Part shown: positions 44,101 through 51,214 of the stretch, piece by piece | How positions within the stretch are numbered: the stretch's first letter is position 1 | Layout of the letters: each line of letters opens with the position of its first letter | Source of the DNA: Paludibacteraceae bacterium | GTDB taxonomy: Bacteria; Bacteroidota; Bacteroidia; Bacteroidales; Paludibacteraceae | DNA length: 54,226 nucleotides | Assembly (NCBI GenBank): GCA_905235505.1 | Contig: CAJOMJ010000009.1 | Coordinates: forward strand, 1-54,226 | Direction of reading: 5' to 3' | Translations under genes and position numbers: made by a program | Notes under the pieces: model-generated | Database searches by the model: none | Told to the model about the DNA's origin: nothing | The model's input: the letters and a program-made list of their open reading frames with translations, nothing else

Positions 44101-46602
44101 CGTGGACGGCTCCAAACCTGTCACTTCTACCTCCGTCGCATTCTCCACCACTTTGCTGCTCACTATCTTTTCCGGGTCAAGCGCTGGCAGACCGTTCACG
44201 GTTGTCGTAGCTGACGCTACCTCTACCTTGAATTTCGTCATTCCCGACGCATCCCACTTTATTGTTGCACCGGTCATCGTTGGTGTCGCCGTCACACCGG
44301 ATGGAGGAACACAGTTTGTCAGCACATCCACTGTCACATGGTCTATCCTTGCCACTATAGCATACTGACCTGTTCCACTTGTGTTAGATGGCAATGCCTG
44401 GGCGCGGAATGCCAACCAGTGACCGTCACCCTTATAGTCCGCCAGCGACAAGTACTGACGGTTAAAATCAGTATTCGTGCCCGGTGTAAACGTACTTACC
44501 ACCTCAAATGTCGATGGGTCATACGGATCGGTCATCACACCATACTCTATCGGACGTGTTGACATCGTAGCAGTCTGAGCCTTGCTGTATAACTCCACTC
44601 CCAACGTGTTCACCGGCACATCTGTCGGCAACTCTGACAATGCAAATACCGTATTCGAATACAATTGCAATGCCACCGTGCCGTCCATTGTGGTCTTCGC
44701 TGCCACTGTGCCCGTTGCATAATATGCTCCATACATCGCCTGCTCACTGCTAAGTACTACACACGATGGTACCTGATGTGTCTGGTTGGTCGTACTTGTC
44801 TGCCAGATAAACATGTTCAACTTCGTATATCTCGGCGCTACATCTGCCTCAAAAGTAAACGTATATGGCAAAGACGTTACATGGTCAGGAATACGGTACT
44901 TTGCCGGCATCGACCATTTGCTCTTCTCTTCTCCCTTAACTGCCTGCGTATAGATAATGAAACTCGTAGTTTGGTAGTTGAAACTCTCAGGCAACTCGCT
45001 CATGTTGATTGTCACCTTGTTACCCGTAAGTCCGTCTTTGCGTAAGATAACATTCGCAGTAGCAGGCTCCGAGCCGTCTTCTATCGTCATTGCTGCAGTA
45101 CTCCCCGATGTCAGTATCAGGTTCCAACTGTCTGCCCCGTGAGTGTTCACCTCAATATCAAAACTCTCCGGCTTCCAGTTGCCTGCCTTCACTTGGGTAG
45201 GTTTGTCTGTCGCACCCGCTTTGGTGATAACCACATCGTCTATCCATAGCATATTGTCCTTGTTGGGGAAATCACTCATGAATGCCACATATCTGCCCTC
45301 ACCCGTGTAGCCCGACAAATCTACTTCGAAATACTTGAATTGGGTGAAACCTCGGCTATACACTGTCTTCACCGGCGTAAACGATGCCTTGTCTGTCGGG
45401 TCAACCATCACACCTACGGTTATGCCGTTTGCAGCGTTCATACTCTGATACTGATACGATGTCGCCCAGAAACTTACTTCTACTCCCTCCATGCTCTCTA
45501 CGTTCAACTTCGGAGTTGCCATATATGCCCAGTGACCTGCAGGGAAATAAGTGGTGGTAGTGCCGCAGAACTCCACGCATGTTGTCTTCGACCACGAATA
45601 ATATGCCATGAAGGCTGCAATATTATTAACGTCTGTGTTCACGTGAGGCGCAGGATAACTTAGGTCGTCCTCGCCAAGCAAATCTGTTCCCCAATACCAG
45701 TCTGCCAACTGCTCCACCGTACTTGAGCCCGCCGGACGGTCAAATGTCTGAACGTATGGCAAATCCACTACATTCGGAGTGTTGAACTTGAAATATGCCC
45801 AATCCGTCTCCTCATCACAATATGCCTTCACGTATGCCCAATACTGACTCCGTGTCTCCAATCCGCTTACCACGTATGTGAAATCAGGAGTCATCTCGTG
45901 TATTATCACACTCTCTGCCTCTCCGTCTATCGTTATCAGCGAGTCTTTCGAAATAATCAATTCAAACTCATTCGTGTCGAAACTGCCGTTCCACGTCAGT
46001 TGCACTGTGTGAGGGTCCAAATCCGTTACCTCAAAGTTGTAAGGCACTGCACATGTAGGCATCGGACGCACGCGCACATCATCTATCACTACTCCGTGAC
46101 CTAATGCATCGGTGGCTTCGAACGCAAACTGATAAGTCGCACTCTTCGCTACCAACTCCAGCGTGTCCTCCTCCCAACGCGGAATCCTTGACGTGTACTC
46201 CTTCAGCAGTACCCAACTCGCACTCTCGCTTGTCTTGTAATATACCTTCAGGTGCTCAAAGTCGCCCGTACGCTGTGGCTGTGCATGAGCAAATATCAAT
46301 ATCGGATTGAATATATCACTCAAATCTATCACAGGTGATATCAACTTAGTCGTAAATCCCAACGTCTGAGATGTCTCATTTCGCAACGCTACCCGCTTCT
46401 CACCCTCAAAATTGCTCGTGGGATAACCATAGTCCGAACCTGATTCCGCAACCCAATTCTGGCTGCCAACCACGTTCTCCTGAGTCCATGTCGCAGGAAT
46501 ACCCTGCTCAAAACCCTCTCTTAAAACAAAGTCGGTGAACTCTGCAGAGAAGACTGATACTGCCATCAGACAGTATAACCAAAACAGATAAATTCTCTTC
46601 AT
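38185..46602 (-). CDS. Giant 2805-residue adhesin-like protein with alternating choice-of-anchor J and fibronectin III domains
   Basis: Start ATG 46602 (MKRIYLFWLYCLMAVSVFSA, a normal signal peptide, with GAAGG just upstream); an in-frame ATG at 46632 lies in the leader palindrome. Nine choice-of-anchor J-type (cleaved-adhesin-like) domains, with openings such as LPYTENFERY, LPIVENFESY and DAYWNFES, alternate with about eight fibronectin III domains (for example CAVPYNFEVTDLDPHTVQLTW) over residues about 25-2400. About 2507-2710 carries four short repeats, each with Cys, Gly, Tyr and a GCDS(V/I)VTL core. The end (QKVFIDNRIYIIRDGKWFDL onward) is a short motif shared with the next protein. No catalytic domain is seen; an adhesin or filamentous surface role is inferred. 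First gene of the operon. Confidence 0.88.
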   Translation of the reverse strand: MKRIYLFWLYCLMAVSVFSAEFTDFVLREGFEQGIPATWTQENVVGSQNWVAESGSDYGYPTSNFEGEKRVALRNETSQTLGFTTKLISPVIDLSDIFNPILIFAHAQPQRTGDFEHLKVYYKTSESASWVLLKEYTSRIPRWEEDTLELVAKSATYQFAFEATDALGHGVVIDDVRVRPMPTCAVPYNFEVTDLDPHTVQLTWNGSFDTNEFELIISKDSLITIDGEAESVIIHEMTPDFTYVVSGLETRSQYWAYVKAYCDEETDWAYFKFNTPNVVDLPYVQTFDRPAGSSTVEQLADWYWGTDLLGEDDLSYPAPHVNTDVNNIAAFMAYYSWSKTTCVEFCGTTTTYFPAGHWAYMATPKLNVESMEGVEVSFWATSYQYQSMNAANGITVGVMVDPTDKASFTPVKTVYSRGFTQFKYFEVDLSGYTGEGRYVAFMSDFPNKDNMLWIDDVVITKAGATDKPTQVKAGNWKPESFDIEVNTHGADSWNLILTSGSTAAMTIEDGSEPATANVILRKDGLTGNKVTINMSELPESFNYQTTSFIIYTQAVKGEEKSKWSMPAKYRIPDHVTSLPYTFTFEADVAPRYTKLNMFIWQTSTTNQTHQVPSCVVLSSEQAMYGAYYATGTVAAKTTMDGTVALQLYSNTVFALSELPTDVPVNTLGVELYSKAQTATMSTRPIEYGVMTDPYDPSTFEVVSTFTPGTNTDFNRQYLSLADYKGDGHWLAFRAQALPSNTSGTGQYAIVARIDHVTVDVLTNCVPPSGVTATPTMTGATIKWDASGMTKFKVEVASATTTVNGLPALDPEKIVSSKVVENATEVEVTGLEPSTTYYYLVSSVCEESAVSGSVGSFTTECPEKTSLPYTENFERYALNDKPLCWKFSSNNTTTAALATASYAHTGSKSMRMYRTAGSKIYTILPLFDAEVKNLEMTFWMRRYSTTNMTSDSLIVGVMSDPADNNTFEEIAVFKHSVTTYSEYVVNFEEYTGSGKYIAFCMNNTRNTGGYVLDDITVSKVAECRKVRDVVTSDIKHNGATASWKSSGAAKYQLLVQKSNIDPDEALVTTGEVIVNESATTNLLSFTSGLIEPYTTYYVVVRSDCEGSYGEWSTPVSFRTACQPVGPEDFGVAGVETFDAAGVLNCWTTGIASGSTQKPTVNNGALYLYSNASSEGSYAVLPQLTISDVKDIQISFDAHAGTVYEDTHILNIGVVTNAQNLATGVVVKELELPIVSNASNFDEAFRYTVRFNNYDGDLYGNFGTQPYFITVSNGKADRIYIDNLTIESLPETLEPVDLVFDAVGRDKIQISWEKGIGNKFEVKIATEPIDPVTSPGLNVKTIENDTTALFGDLAPLTTYYLYVRTINGDKQSKWSNVRWATTECPETTALPIVENFESYTVKAAAPYTQPTCWTLYYGGAELTQQARVATEAKLNGNAGLLLTSQKSTNNDSYAVLPAVAEALNTLSVKLSAKTASGTVSQRKLYIGATTVSEPYNDMVAGITWIDSIEFTNTEWQHKYIDLQRYTGAGKQIVFGFVGGDNSNASAAAQVFIDDISITPTPSCKAPFNTSLTSRGKDFVEVEWFDEFASQWEVAYYAEGQTLSEASKLTVSEKKAKLTSLEPSKTYNIVVRAICGGSDYSDWAPVFSASTYCLIPYAAASWDFEETLEALQECWFVGAEGQGSTFEIKTNEHSSSYVKEYAHTGENALHLYGQSGSANNTYAIMPLIDANFNESQLRFFIRMVYKNNYENDNNDEFYIDGFYHGQSRDFFVGVIDDPDDITDVKNIKEIYHYVGPDYYTLGTKPNPWPENDLWDEIKIPLYGMGGKYIVFYSNGLMNEAYIDDVAIEPVEGCVAAIDIVSANETDNSMDVVWQSGGNKWAVEVTGPNKEVVYNNIVSGEAKLPLSNLASNTIYTVKVQTICDGESRSTVTEGTVRTLCAQVDTVDAYWNFESNVETYTISSYTYNKPSCWTLGTDAVQRDQYMPRVVTDNASYHYSRNVSGAVGGSSCLQLYGAEGSTVIYNSYAILPETSFVIDSTMSLHFSARLGWYEVQLDAFRYNPRTNNFPTDIVVGYTIGDDWSTFQPVDTVYIEKSLEVVAFQTKEIDRADRFWDTYVLPLSKYTGEDHRVCIVYNYLRNVSGTSNQGLLYIDDVSIVPNDVCSAPYNIEVKGLTSHSATIGWDYTSVEDFHLQVSGVEDFSELLLDTNITTNRFTINDLTQGTRYFYRLQHNCYGGELSDWSDVGDFITSYSVRFTENFPYIGNERPIYWTYGHGTTPQQAFSGTPMQPPYLFDTGDEWHPYPVDDVMTKGHMYCETYNNYSSVQWLVTPEIDLTDQSGKDLMLSFDLAVTSMTSDATTTADVPDEFWVLVSLDNAKTWTAENATEWSNTDENADFKYKEIPVGKKGKKFYVDYSKYAGNNITIAFISVSRVAATKHYVHLGNVQINTYKKFEYAASLCQYEDYENEKVFIDGMEIPTGISVKDIFTPSPVNDKDDELILVTLNVESVETNTYSEQVCAGHEYNGHGFSFIPEASGTWQQKLQCTTGQGCDSVTILSLEIVPAIEIDTFATMCHGSYFSMGEERYYTSGTYKDTLVSAVTGCDSIVTLYLTISPILEGSDEVWLCPGTSYQLGDTVLTTDGTYTRQITNFLGCDSVVTVEVHTAQAASTRYVETICYGSTYTDENVSGISARGDYVFNLQTEFGCDSIVTLHLLVADLENVVNDTVLTTDLPYVCNGEELIPAGADEMLYTFLQNSDCGALTLNVTVGTVTGIGNIVGGKPTVQKVFIDNRIYIIRDGKWFDLLGNEVK

Positions 46603-46615
46603 ACCTTCATTTCCT

Positions 46616-46637
46616 GAGACATCACACCTCATGTCTC
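46616..46637. repeat. B-like palindrome at the adhesin translation start
   Basis: A 22-nt palindrome with arms GAGACAT and ATGTCTC, the same length and outer arms as the B repeats, but with a different centre. In the mRNA it folds 13 nt upstream of ATG 46602. Confidence 0.7.
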
Positions 46638-46759
46638 CTTTTAAGTTGATAATTACCTTATCGACAATTCCTTACAGTACCTTAGCGTAATCTGCCGATA
46701 AACGAAAAAACCGTGAACATTGGTGCTGATGTCCCCGCTTCTTTCTGCTTGCGGGTGCA

Positions 46760-46790
46760 AAATTAGCACTAATATATAATATGTGCAACT
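46760..46790 (-). promoter_or_regulatory. Adhesin operon promoter
   Basis: Minus strand: -33 TTG at 46790-46788, -7 TAATTTTG at 46767-46760, spacer 20 nt. It leaves a long leader of about 150 nt before ATG 46602, containing a weak TTATCG/CGATAA stem and the B-like palindrome. Confidence 0.6.
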
Positions 46791-46976
46791 CTTTTTTGAC
46801 AAAATGTAGTAATTTCCATGCCTTTTGTGTTATTTTCGTCATACATATTCACAATTTTACCATCACTTTGATAAAAAAACACCATTATTTCTGACACTCT
46901 TTTATCTCAGAGACCTCTCACCCTAACCTCCCATCCCAATATAACTCACACCTCTCTTTAACGTGAAACAAAATAA

Positions 46977-47130
46977 CCTCCCCTCAATGAATCTCAAGCC
47001 TCCCCTCAATCAATGTTAATTCTCCCCTGAATGAATGTCAAGCCATCCCTAAATGAATGCCAAGCCTCACCTCAATGAATGTCAAATCTCCCATGAATGA
47101 ATATTAATTCTCCCCCTCAATCAATCTTAT
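46977..47130. repeat. Degenerate 22-bp tandem repeat upstream of the adhesin promoter
   Basis: About seven copies of a 21-24-bp unit, consensus near CTCCCCTCAATGAATGTCAA. ATGAAT or ATCAAT recurs in every copy. It lies in the divergent gap between the adhesin operon and the M13 peptidase (46603-47401). The rest of the gap is AT-rich, with ATTATTGGT repeats (47209-47240) just before the M13 promoter. Confidence 0.8.
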
Positions 47131-47208
47131 ATGTTGCTCCTTTCTCCCCGCCTCTCACCAACTGTGTCAACAGCGGATCACATCTGTATTTACTTATTTA
47201 TTGGGCGA

Positions 47209-47250
47209 TTATTGGTATATTATTGGTTGATTATTGGTAGATAACCGATA
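47209..47250. repeat. ATTATTGGT short repeats
   Basis: ATTATTGG occurs three times within about 30 bp (from 47209), with an inverted partial ACCGAT at the end. Confidence 0.5.
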
Positions 47251-47316
47251 TATAACTCGTATATAAACCTAATTCACCTGTCTTCATATCATCAAATCTG
47301 CAAATCTTCATCTCAA

Positions 47317-47348
47317 TTTGCCAATCTCAGAATAAAACACTAACTTTG
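47317..47348 (+). promoter_or_regulatory. M13 peptidase promoter
   Basis: -33 TTTG at 47317-47320, -7 TAACTTTG at 47341-47348, spacer 20 nt. Leader about 50 nt. Confidence 0.65.
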
Positions 47349-47401
47349 CACCCGCTATAAAACATAAAGTAAACATATAATAAACCCCGATAACAACCAA
47401 A

Positions 47402-49405
47402 ATGAAACTCAAACCTCTTTTTCTAATTGCATTGACTATCATGGCAATATCATGCAGTAAACAACAGACAACCGGTATCAACCTCACCAATCTTGATACC
47501 ACCGTTGTAGCACAAAACGACTTCTACCAGTACGCCTGCGGAGGCTGGATGCTACAAAACCCTCTTACCGCTGAGTACAGCCGCTTCGGCAGCTTCGACA
47601 AACTTGCAGAAAACAACCGTAAGCAACTCAACGAACTCATTGAGGAGATAGCCGCCAAGCAGCACAAAAGCGGTAGCATCGAGCAGAAGATAGGTGACAT
47701 CTACTATCTCGCTCTCGATACCGCCCGTCGCGACAAAGAAGGCATATCCACCCTTCAGCCCGAACTCGACGCTATTGCTGCCATCACCGACCGTCAGCAA
47801 CTCAGCAGCCTGCTCGGAGCAAGCTTGACCTATGGACTTTGGGGCATGTATGTTGACGCCGACGAGATGAATAGCTCTCTGAATATCCTCAAGACCTATC
47901 AGGGTGGCTTCACCCTTGGGCAGAAAGAGTATTATCTCGACCAAGACGAGAACACCGTCAATATCCGGAACCAATACGTGCAACACGTGCAGAACATGTT
48001 CGCTCTCTTTGGCTACAACAACCCCGAGTCGGCGGCTCAAACCGTCCTCCGTCTCGAGACAAGACTTGCTACAGCAGCCAAGTCCAACGTCGAACTCCGT
48101 GACCCTATGGCCAACTATAACAAGATGTCGGTTGCTGACCTGCAGAACCTTGTGCCTGAGGTGGATTGGAACGCTTTCTTCGCTGCAATGAACATCACCA
48201 CCGACTCCCTCTCTGTCGGGCAGATTGCCCACCTTCAGGAAGCAGGCAAGATGCTCAACGACGAACCCCTCGAAGACCTCAAGACACTCTTCGCATGGCA
48301 GACAATCAACTCTGCTGCCTCCTCGCTCTCCACTGACATATACAACGAGAACTTCAACTTCTACGGTAAGATTCTCTCAGGCAAACAAGAGCCTTCCCCA
48401 CTGTGGAAACGTGCCGTCGGAGTCGTCAATGGTACACTCGGCGAAGCCGTCGGACAGATGTATGTAAAGAAATACTTCCCTCCCGAGGCTAAAGCACGTA
48501 TGGTTCAGTTGGTTAAGAACCTGCAAACAGCCCTCTCAGAGCGTATCGACCTGCAAGAATGGATGTCAGACGAGACCAAGCAGAAGGCGCAAGAGAAACT
48601 ATCTTCCTTCTATGTCAAGATAGGTTATCCTGACAAATGGCGTGACTACTCCGCACTCGATATTGACCCCGCCCTCTCTTACTACGAGAACCTTCAACGC
48701 GCACACAAGTTCGAGCAGGATTATACTCTCAGCTTCCTCAACAAACCCGTTGACCGAGACAAATGGTATATGACTCCCCAGACCGTCAATGCCTATTATA
48801 ACCCCTCCACCAACGAGATCTGCTTCCCTGCAGGTATCCTCCAATACCCCTTCTTCGACATGTCGGCAGACGATGCCTTCAACTACGGAGCCATCGGCGT
48901 AGTCATTGGTCACGAGATGACTCACGGTTTCGACGACCAAGGTGCACAGTTCGACAAAGACGGCAATCTCAACAACTGGTGGACTGATGAAGACAGACTC
49001 AAGTTCCAGGCCCGCACCAAGGTTATGGCGGACTACTTCGATGCGATAGAGGTTGCCCCGGGCGTAATGGCAAACGGCCGTCTCACTCTCGGTGAGAACA
49101 TAGCCGACCACGGCGGACTCAATGTAGCCTTCCAGGCTTTCAAAAATGCCACCAAAGACGCACCTCTCGAGACTCGCGACGGCTATACTCCCGAACAGCG
49201 CTTCTTCCTCGCCTATGCCAATGTGTGGGCACAGAATATCCGACCCGAGCAAGTGCTTGTACAGACCAAATCCGACCCCCACTCTCTCGGTCGCTGGCGC
49301 GTCAATGGTGCTCTGCCGCATATCGACGCCTGGTACGAAGCGTGGAACGTAACCGAGCAATCACCCATGTACCTGCCCAAAGAACAACGTGTAACAATCT
49401 GGTAA
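47402..49405 (+). CDS. M13-family zinc endopeptidase lipoprotein (PepO/neprilysin-like)
   Basis: 667 residues. Lipoprotein signal KPLFLIALTIMAISC, Cys at 18. The zinc site is His504-Glu-x-x-His508 in VIGHEMTHGFDDQGAQFDKDG, with Glu565 in GENIADHGGLNVA as third ligand. NAYYNPSTNEICFPAGILQ is the substrate-cleft block and the C-terminal FFLAYANVWAQNIRPEQV, then DPHS and RVNG (Arg for substrate carboxylate), is typical. It cleaves short peptides at the cell envelope. Monocistronic; A and B palindromes follow its stop codon. Confidence 0.95.
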   Translation: MKLKPLFLIALTIMAISCSKQQTTGINLTNLDTTVVAQNDFYQYACGGWMLQNPLTAEYSRFGSFDKLAENNRKQLNELIEEIAAKQHKSGSIEQKIGDIYYLALDTARRDKEGISTLQPELDAIAAITDRQQLSSLLGASLTYGLWGMYVDADEMNSSLNILKTYQGGFTLGQKEYYLDQDENTVNIRNQYVQHVQNMFALFGYNNPESAAQTVLRLETRLATAAKSNVELRDPMANYNKMSVADLQNLVPEVDWNAFFAAMNITTDSLSVGQIAHLQEAGKMLNDEPLEDLKTLFAWQTINSAASSLSTDIYNENFNFYGKILSGKQEPSPLWKRAVGVVNGTLGEAVGQMYVKKYFPPEAKARMVQLVKNLQTALSERIDLQEWMSDETKQKAQEKLSSFYVKIGYPDKWRDYSALDIDPALSYYENLQRAHKFEQDYTLSFLNKPVDRDKWYMTPQTVNAYYNPSTNEICFPAGILQYPFFDMSADDAFNYGAIGVVIGHEMTHGFDDQGAQFDKDGNLNNWWTDEDRLKFQARTKVMADYFDAIEVAPGVMANGRLTLGENIADHGGLNVAFQAFKNATKDAPLETRDGYTPEQRFFLAYANVWAQNIRPEQVLVQTKSDPHSLGRWRVNGALPHIDAWYEAWNVTEQSPMYLPKEQRVTIW

Positions 49406-49423
49406 AACCCAATGCCCCCCGTA

Positions 49424-49545
49424 GAGACGCAACACCGTCAAGTCTCAATTAGTCCGATAAGCCTGCTCACTTGTAGAGACATTTGACTAAATGTCTCTCA
49501 ACAACCCGGAAAGCCCCCCGTAGAGACGCAACACCATCACGTCTC
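49424..49545. repeat. A-B-A palindrome cluster after the M13 gene
   Basis: A palindromes at 49424-49446 and 49523-49545, a B palindrome at 49476-49497 identical to the copies in the 1791 array. The first A begins 19 nt after the M13 stop. A-to-A spacing is 99 bp here, against 88 bp at 1791. The remaining 49546-49729 is AT-rich; I see only a weak TATAAT (49598-49603) and no standard -7 box. Confidence 0.85.
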
Positions 49546-49729
49546 CCCAACGAAAAATGAAAAATAAGGGCACTGTACTATGCTTATGAGAGAATACTAT
49601 AATATACGTTTTTGAAGAGAACTATAAACCTTTATTCAGTAGGTACATCTTTCGAACCTTTTCATTACTTTTATTTAGTGCTTTATTACTTTTTCATTCT
49701 TCATTTTTAATTGAACTCATACATAAAAC

Positions 49730-50542
49730 ATGCTAACTATGTTCATCTCCTACGCAATTGTCCTTCATAGTGTTGTGCCTGTTCGTCTTGCCCCCGATGA
49801 AGCCGCCGAGCAAGAGACACAACTCCTCTTTGGCGAGACCTGCCGGATTATAGACGAAGTGCCACGCTGGTATAAAATCAAAAACGACTACGACGGTGAA
49901 GAGGGTTGGGTAGATTTCAAAATGATAACCCGTATGTCTGAAGAAGAGTATAAGCAATACACTTCTTCCGACCTCACTGCAATGGTAAAGATGCCTATGG
50001 CATACGCCGTCAGTCAGGGCAACGGTCAGACTTTCCCCCTCACGGCGGGCACACGCCTCTGCAACTACAAAGACGGCACTTTCGAGATACTCGGCAGCAA
50101 GTTCGTCATCGACCCGCAAATGGTGGCAGAGCAGCCTCTCAAACTCACTCCCGACAATTTCCGTGAGGTGGTGCGATGGTTTCTGAATATCCCCTATCTC
50201 TGGGGCGGAAAAAACAGCATGGGTATGGATTGTTCCGGCTTCTCGGGTGTTGTTCTATCCCTCTTCGGCAAGAAACTGCTTCGCAATGCCCGTCAGCAAG
50301 TCAACCAAGGTACAGAAGTAGGGTTCCTCAGCGAGGCGCAATGCGGTGACCTTGTGTTCTTCGACCACCATAGCCGTAGTCCGGAACTCACCTCTATCTC
50401 GCACGTAGGTATCCTCCTCACACCCGATACCGTCATCCATTGTTCGGGCAGAGTGAAAGTGGAGCGCATCGACAGCAATGGTATAATAGAAACCGAGTCT
50501 CAGACATATTCGCACGACCTGCGTGCCATCCGCAGATATTAA
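49730..50542 (+). CDS. C40 (NlpC/P60) cell-wall peptidase with SH3b domain
   Basis: 270 residues. Hydrolyses peptide links in peptidoglycan stem peptides. N-terminal SH3b-type domain about 5-65 (SVVPVRLAPDEAAEQETQLL, WYKIKNDYDGEEGWVDF), a second small domain, then NlpC/P60 from about 145: catalytic Cys168 in GMDCSGFSG, His225 in SISHVGI, His237 in VIHCSG, with YLWGGKNS before the Cys. No obvious signal peptide, as in several Bacteroidota relatives, so export or a cytosolic recycling role is unresolved. Confidence 0.9.
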   Translation: MLTMFISYAIVLHSVVPVRLAPDEAAEQETQLLFGETCRIIDEVPRWYKIKNDYDGEEGWVDFKMITRMSEEEYKQYTSSDLTAMVKMPMAYAVSQGNGQTFPLTAGTRLCNYKDGTFEILGSKFVIDPQMVAEQPLKLTPDNFREVVRWFLNIPYLWGGKNSMGMDCSGFSGVVLSLFGKKLLRNARQQVNQGTEVGFLSEAQCGDLVFFDHHSRSPELTSISHVGILLTPDTVIHCSGRVKVERIDSNGIIETESQTYSHDLRAIRRY

Positions 50543-50602
50543 GATAAAGAAACTCTATACAATAGATACGCGGCACAAGAGAGAAATGCCGTGCAACGGT
50601 CG

Positions 50603-51214
50603 TTACACTATATGCCACTCTATTGCCTTTTTCACAAGAGAGGCTATATTGTTTACATCGAACTTCTGGTGAAGCGCCTTTGTGTATGAATGTACTGTTT
50701 CGAAAGCGAGGCACAGCTTGTCTGCTATCTCTTTCATTGTCATGCCTTCCACCAATAGTTCGAGTATCTCATGCTCCCTTTTCGTCAGTTGCGGCATTTT
50801 CTCTTTGTTGTCCTGCAGGAGTACTTCTGCAGCCTTTGAGATATATCTGTTTCCTGCGGCTACCTGCCTTATTGCTTCCAATAGTTCTTCCCCGTCACCG
50901 TTCTTCAGTACATACCCTTCTGCACCCTTTTCTATTGCACACTCAATCATTGCCGCCTCGGCATACATGGTCAGCATTATTATCTTCATCTCGGGCACTG
51001 CTTTCTTCAGCTTGGGCAATGCCTCCAAACCGTCACCGTCCTGCAACGCTATGTCAAGCAGCAGCACATCCGGCTTCTTCTCTTCTACAGCACTGAAAGT
51101 ATCTTTCAAGGTGGACACTTCGCCTGTCACCTCTAACTCACCCGACTTCTGCAGGGCAACGCTCAGGGCCTGTACCAACATCGTGTGGTCATCGGCTATA
51201 ATAACACTAATCAT
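50603..51214 (-). CDS. LuxR/NarL-type response regulator
   Basis: 203 residues. Receiver domain with acidic pocket ADDH and phospho-acceptor Asp54 in LLLDIALQDGDG, Thr82 in MLTMY, and Lys104 in YVLKNGDG. C-terminal LuxR helix-turn-helix: LTKREHEILELLVEGMTMKE, then ADKLCLAFETVHSYTKALHQKF. Start ATG 51214 overlaps the kinase stop by 8 nt, so kinase and regulator are coupled. It pairs with the adjacent TPR kinase. Targets are unknown; the CATTTGGGGGA repeats at 53172 and 53246 are candidates. Confidence 0.94.
   Translation of the reverse strand: MISVIIADDHTMLVQALSVALQKSGELEVTGEVSTLKDTFSAVEEKKPDVLLLDIALQDGDGLEALPKLKKAVPEMKIIMLTMYAEAAMIECAIEKGAEGYVLKNGDGEELLEAIRQVAAGNRYISKAAEVLLQDNKEKMPQLTKREHEILELLVEGMTMKEIADKLCLAFETVHSYTKALHQKFDVNNIASLVKKAIEWHIV

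Noticed and set aside
46632..46634. ATG 46632 as the adhesin start
   Set aside because: It lies within the palindrome and would put ten polar residues before the signal peptide; ATG 46602 fits better.
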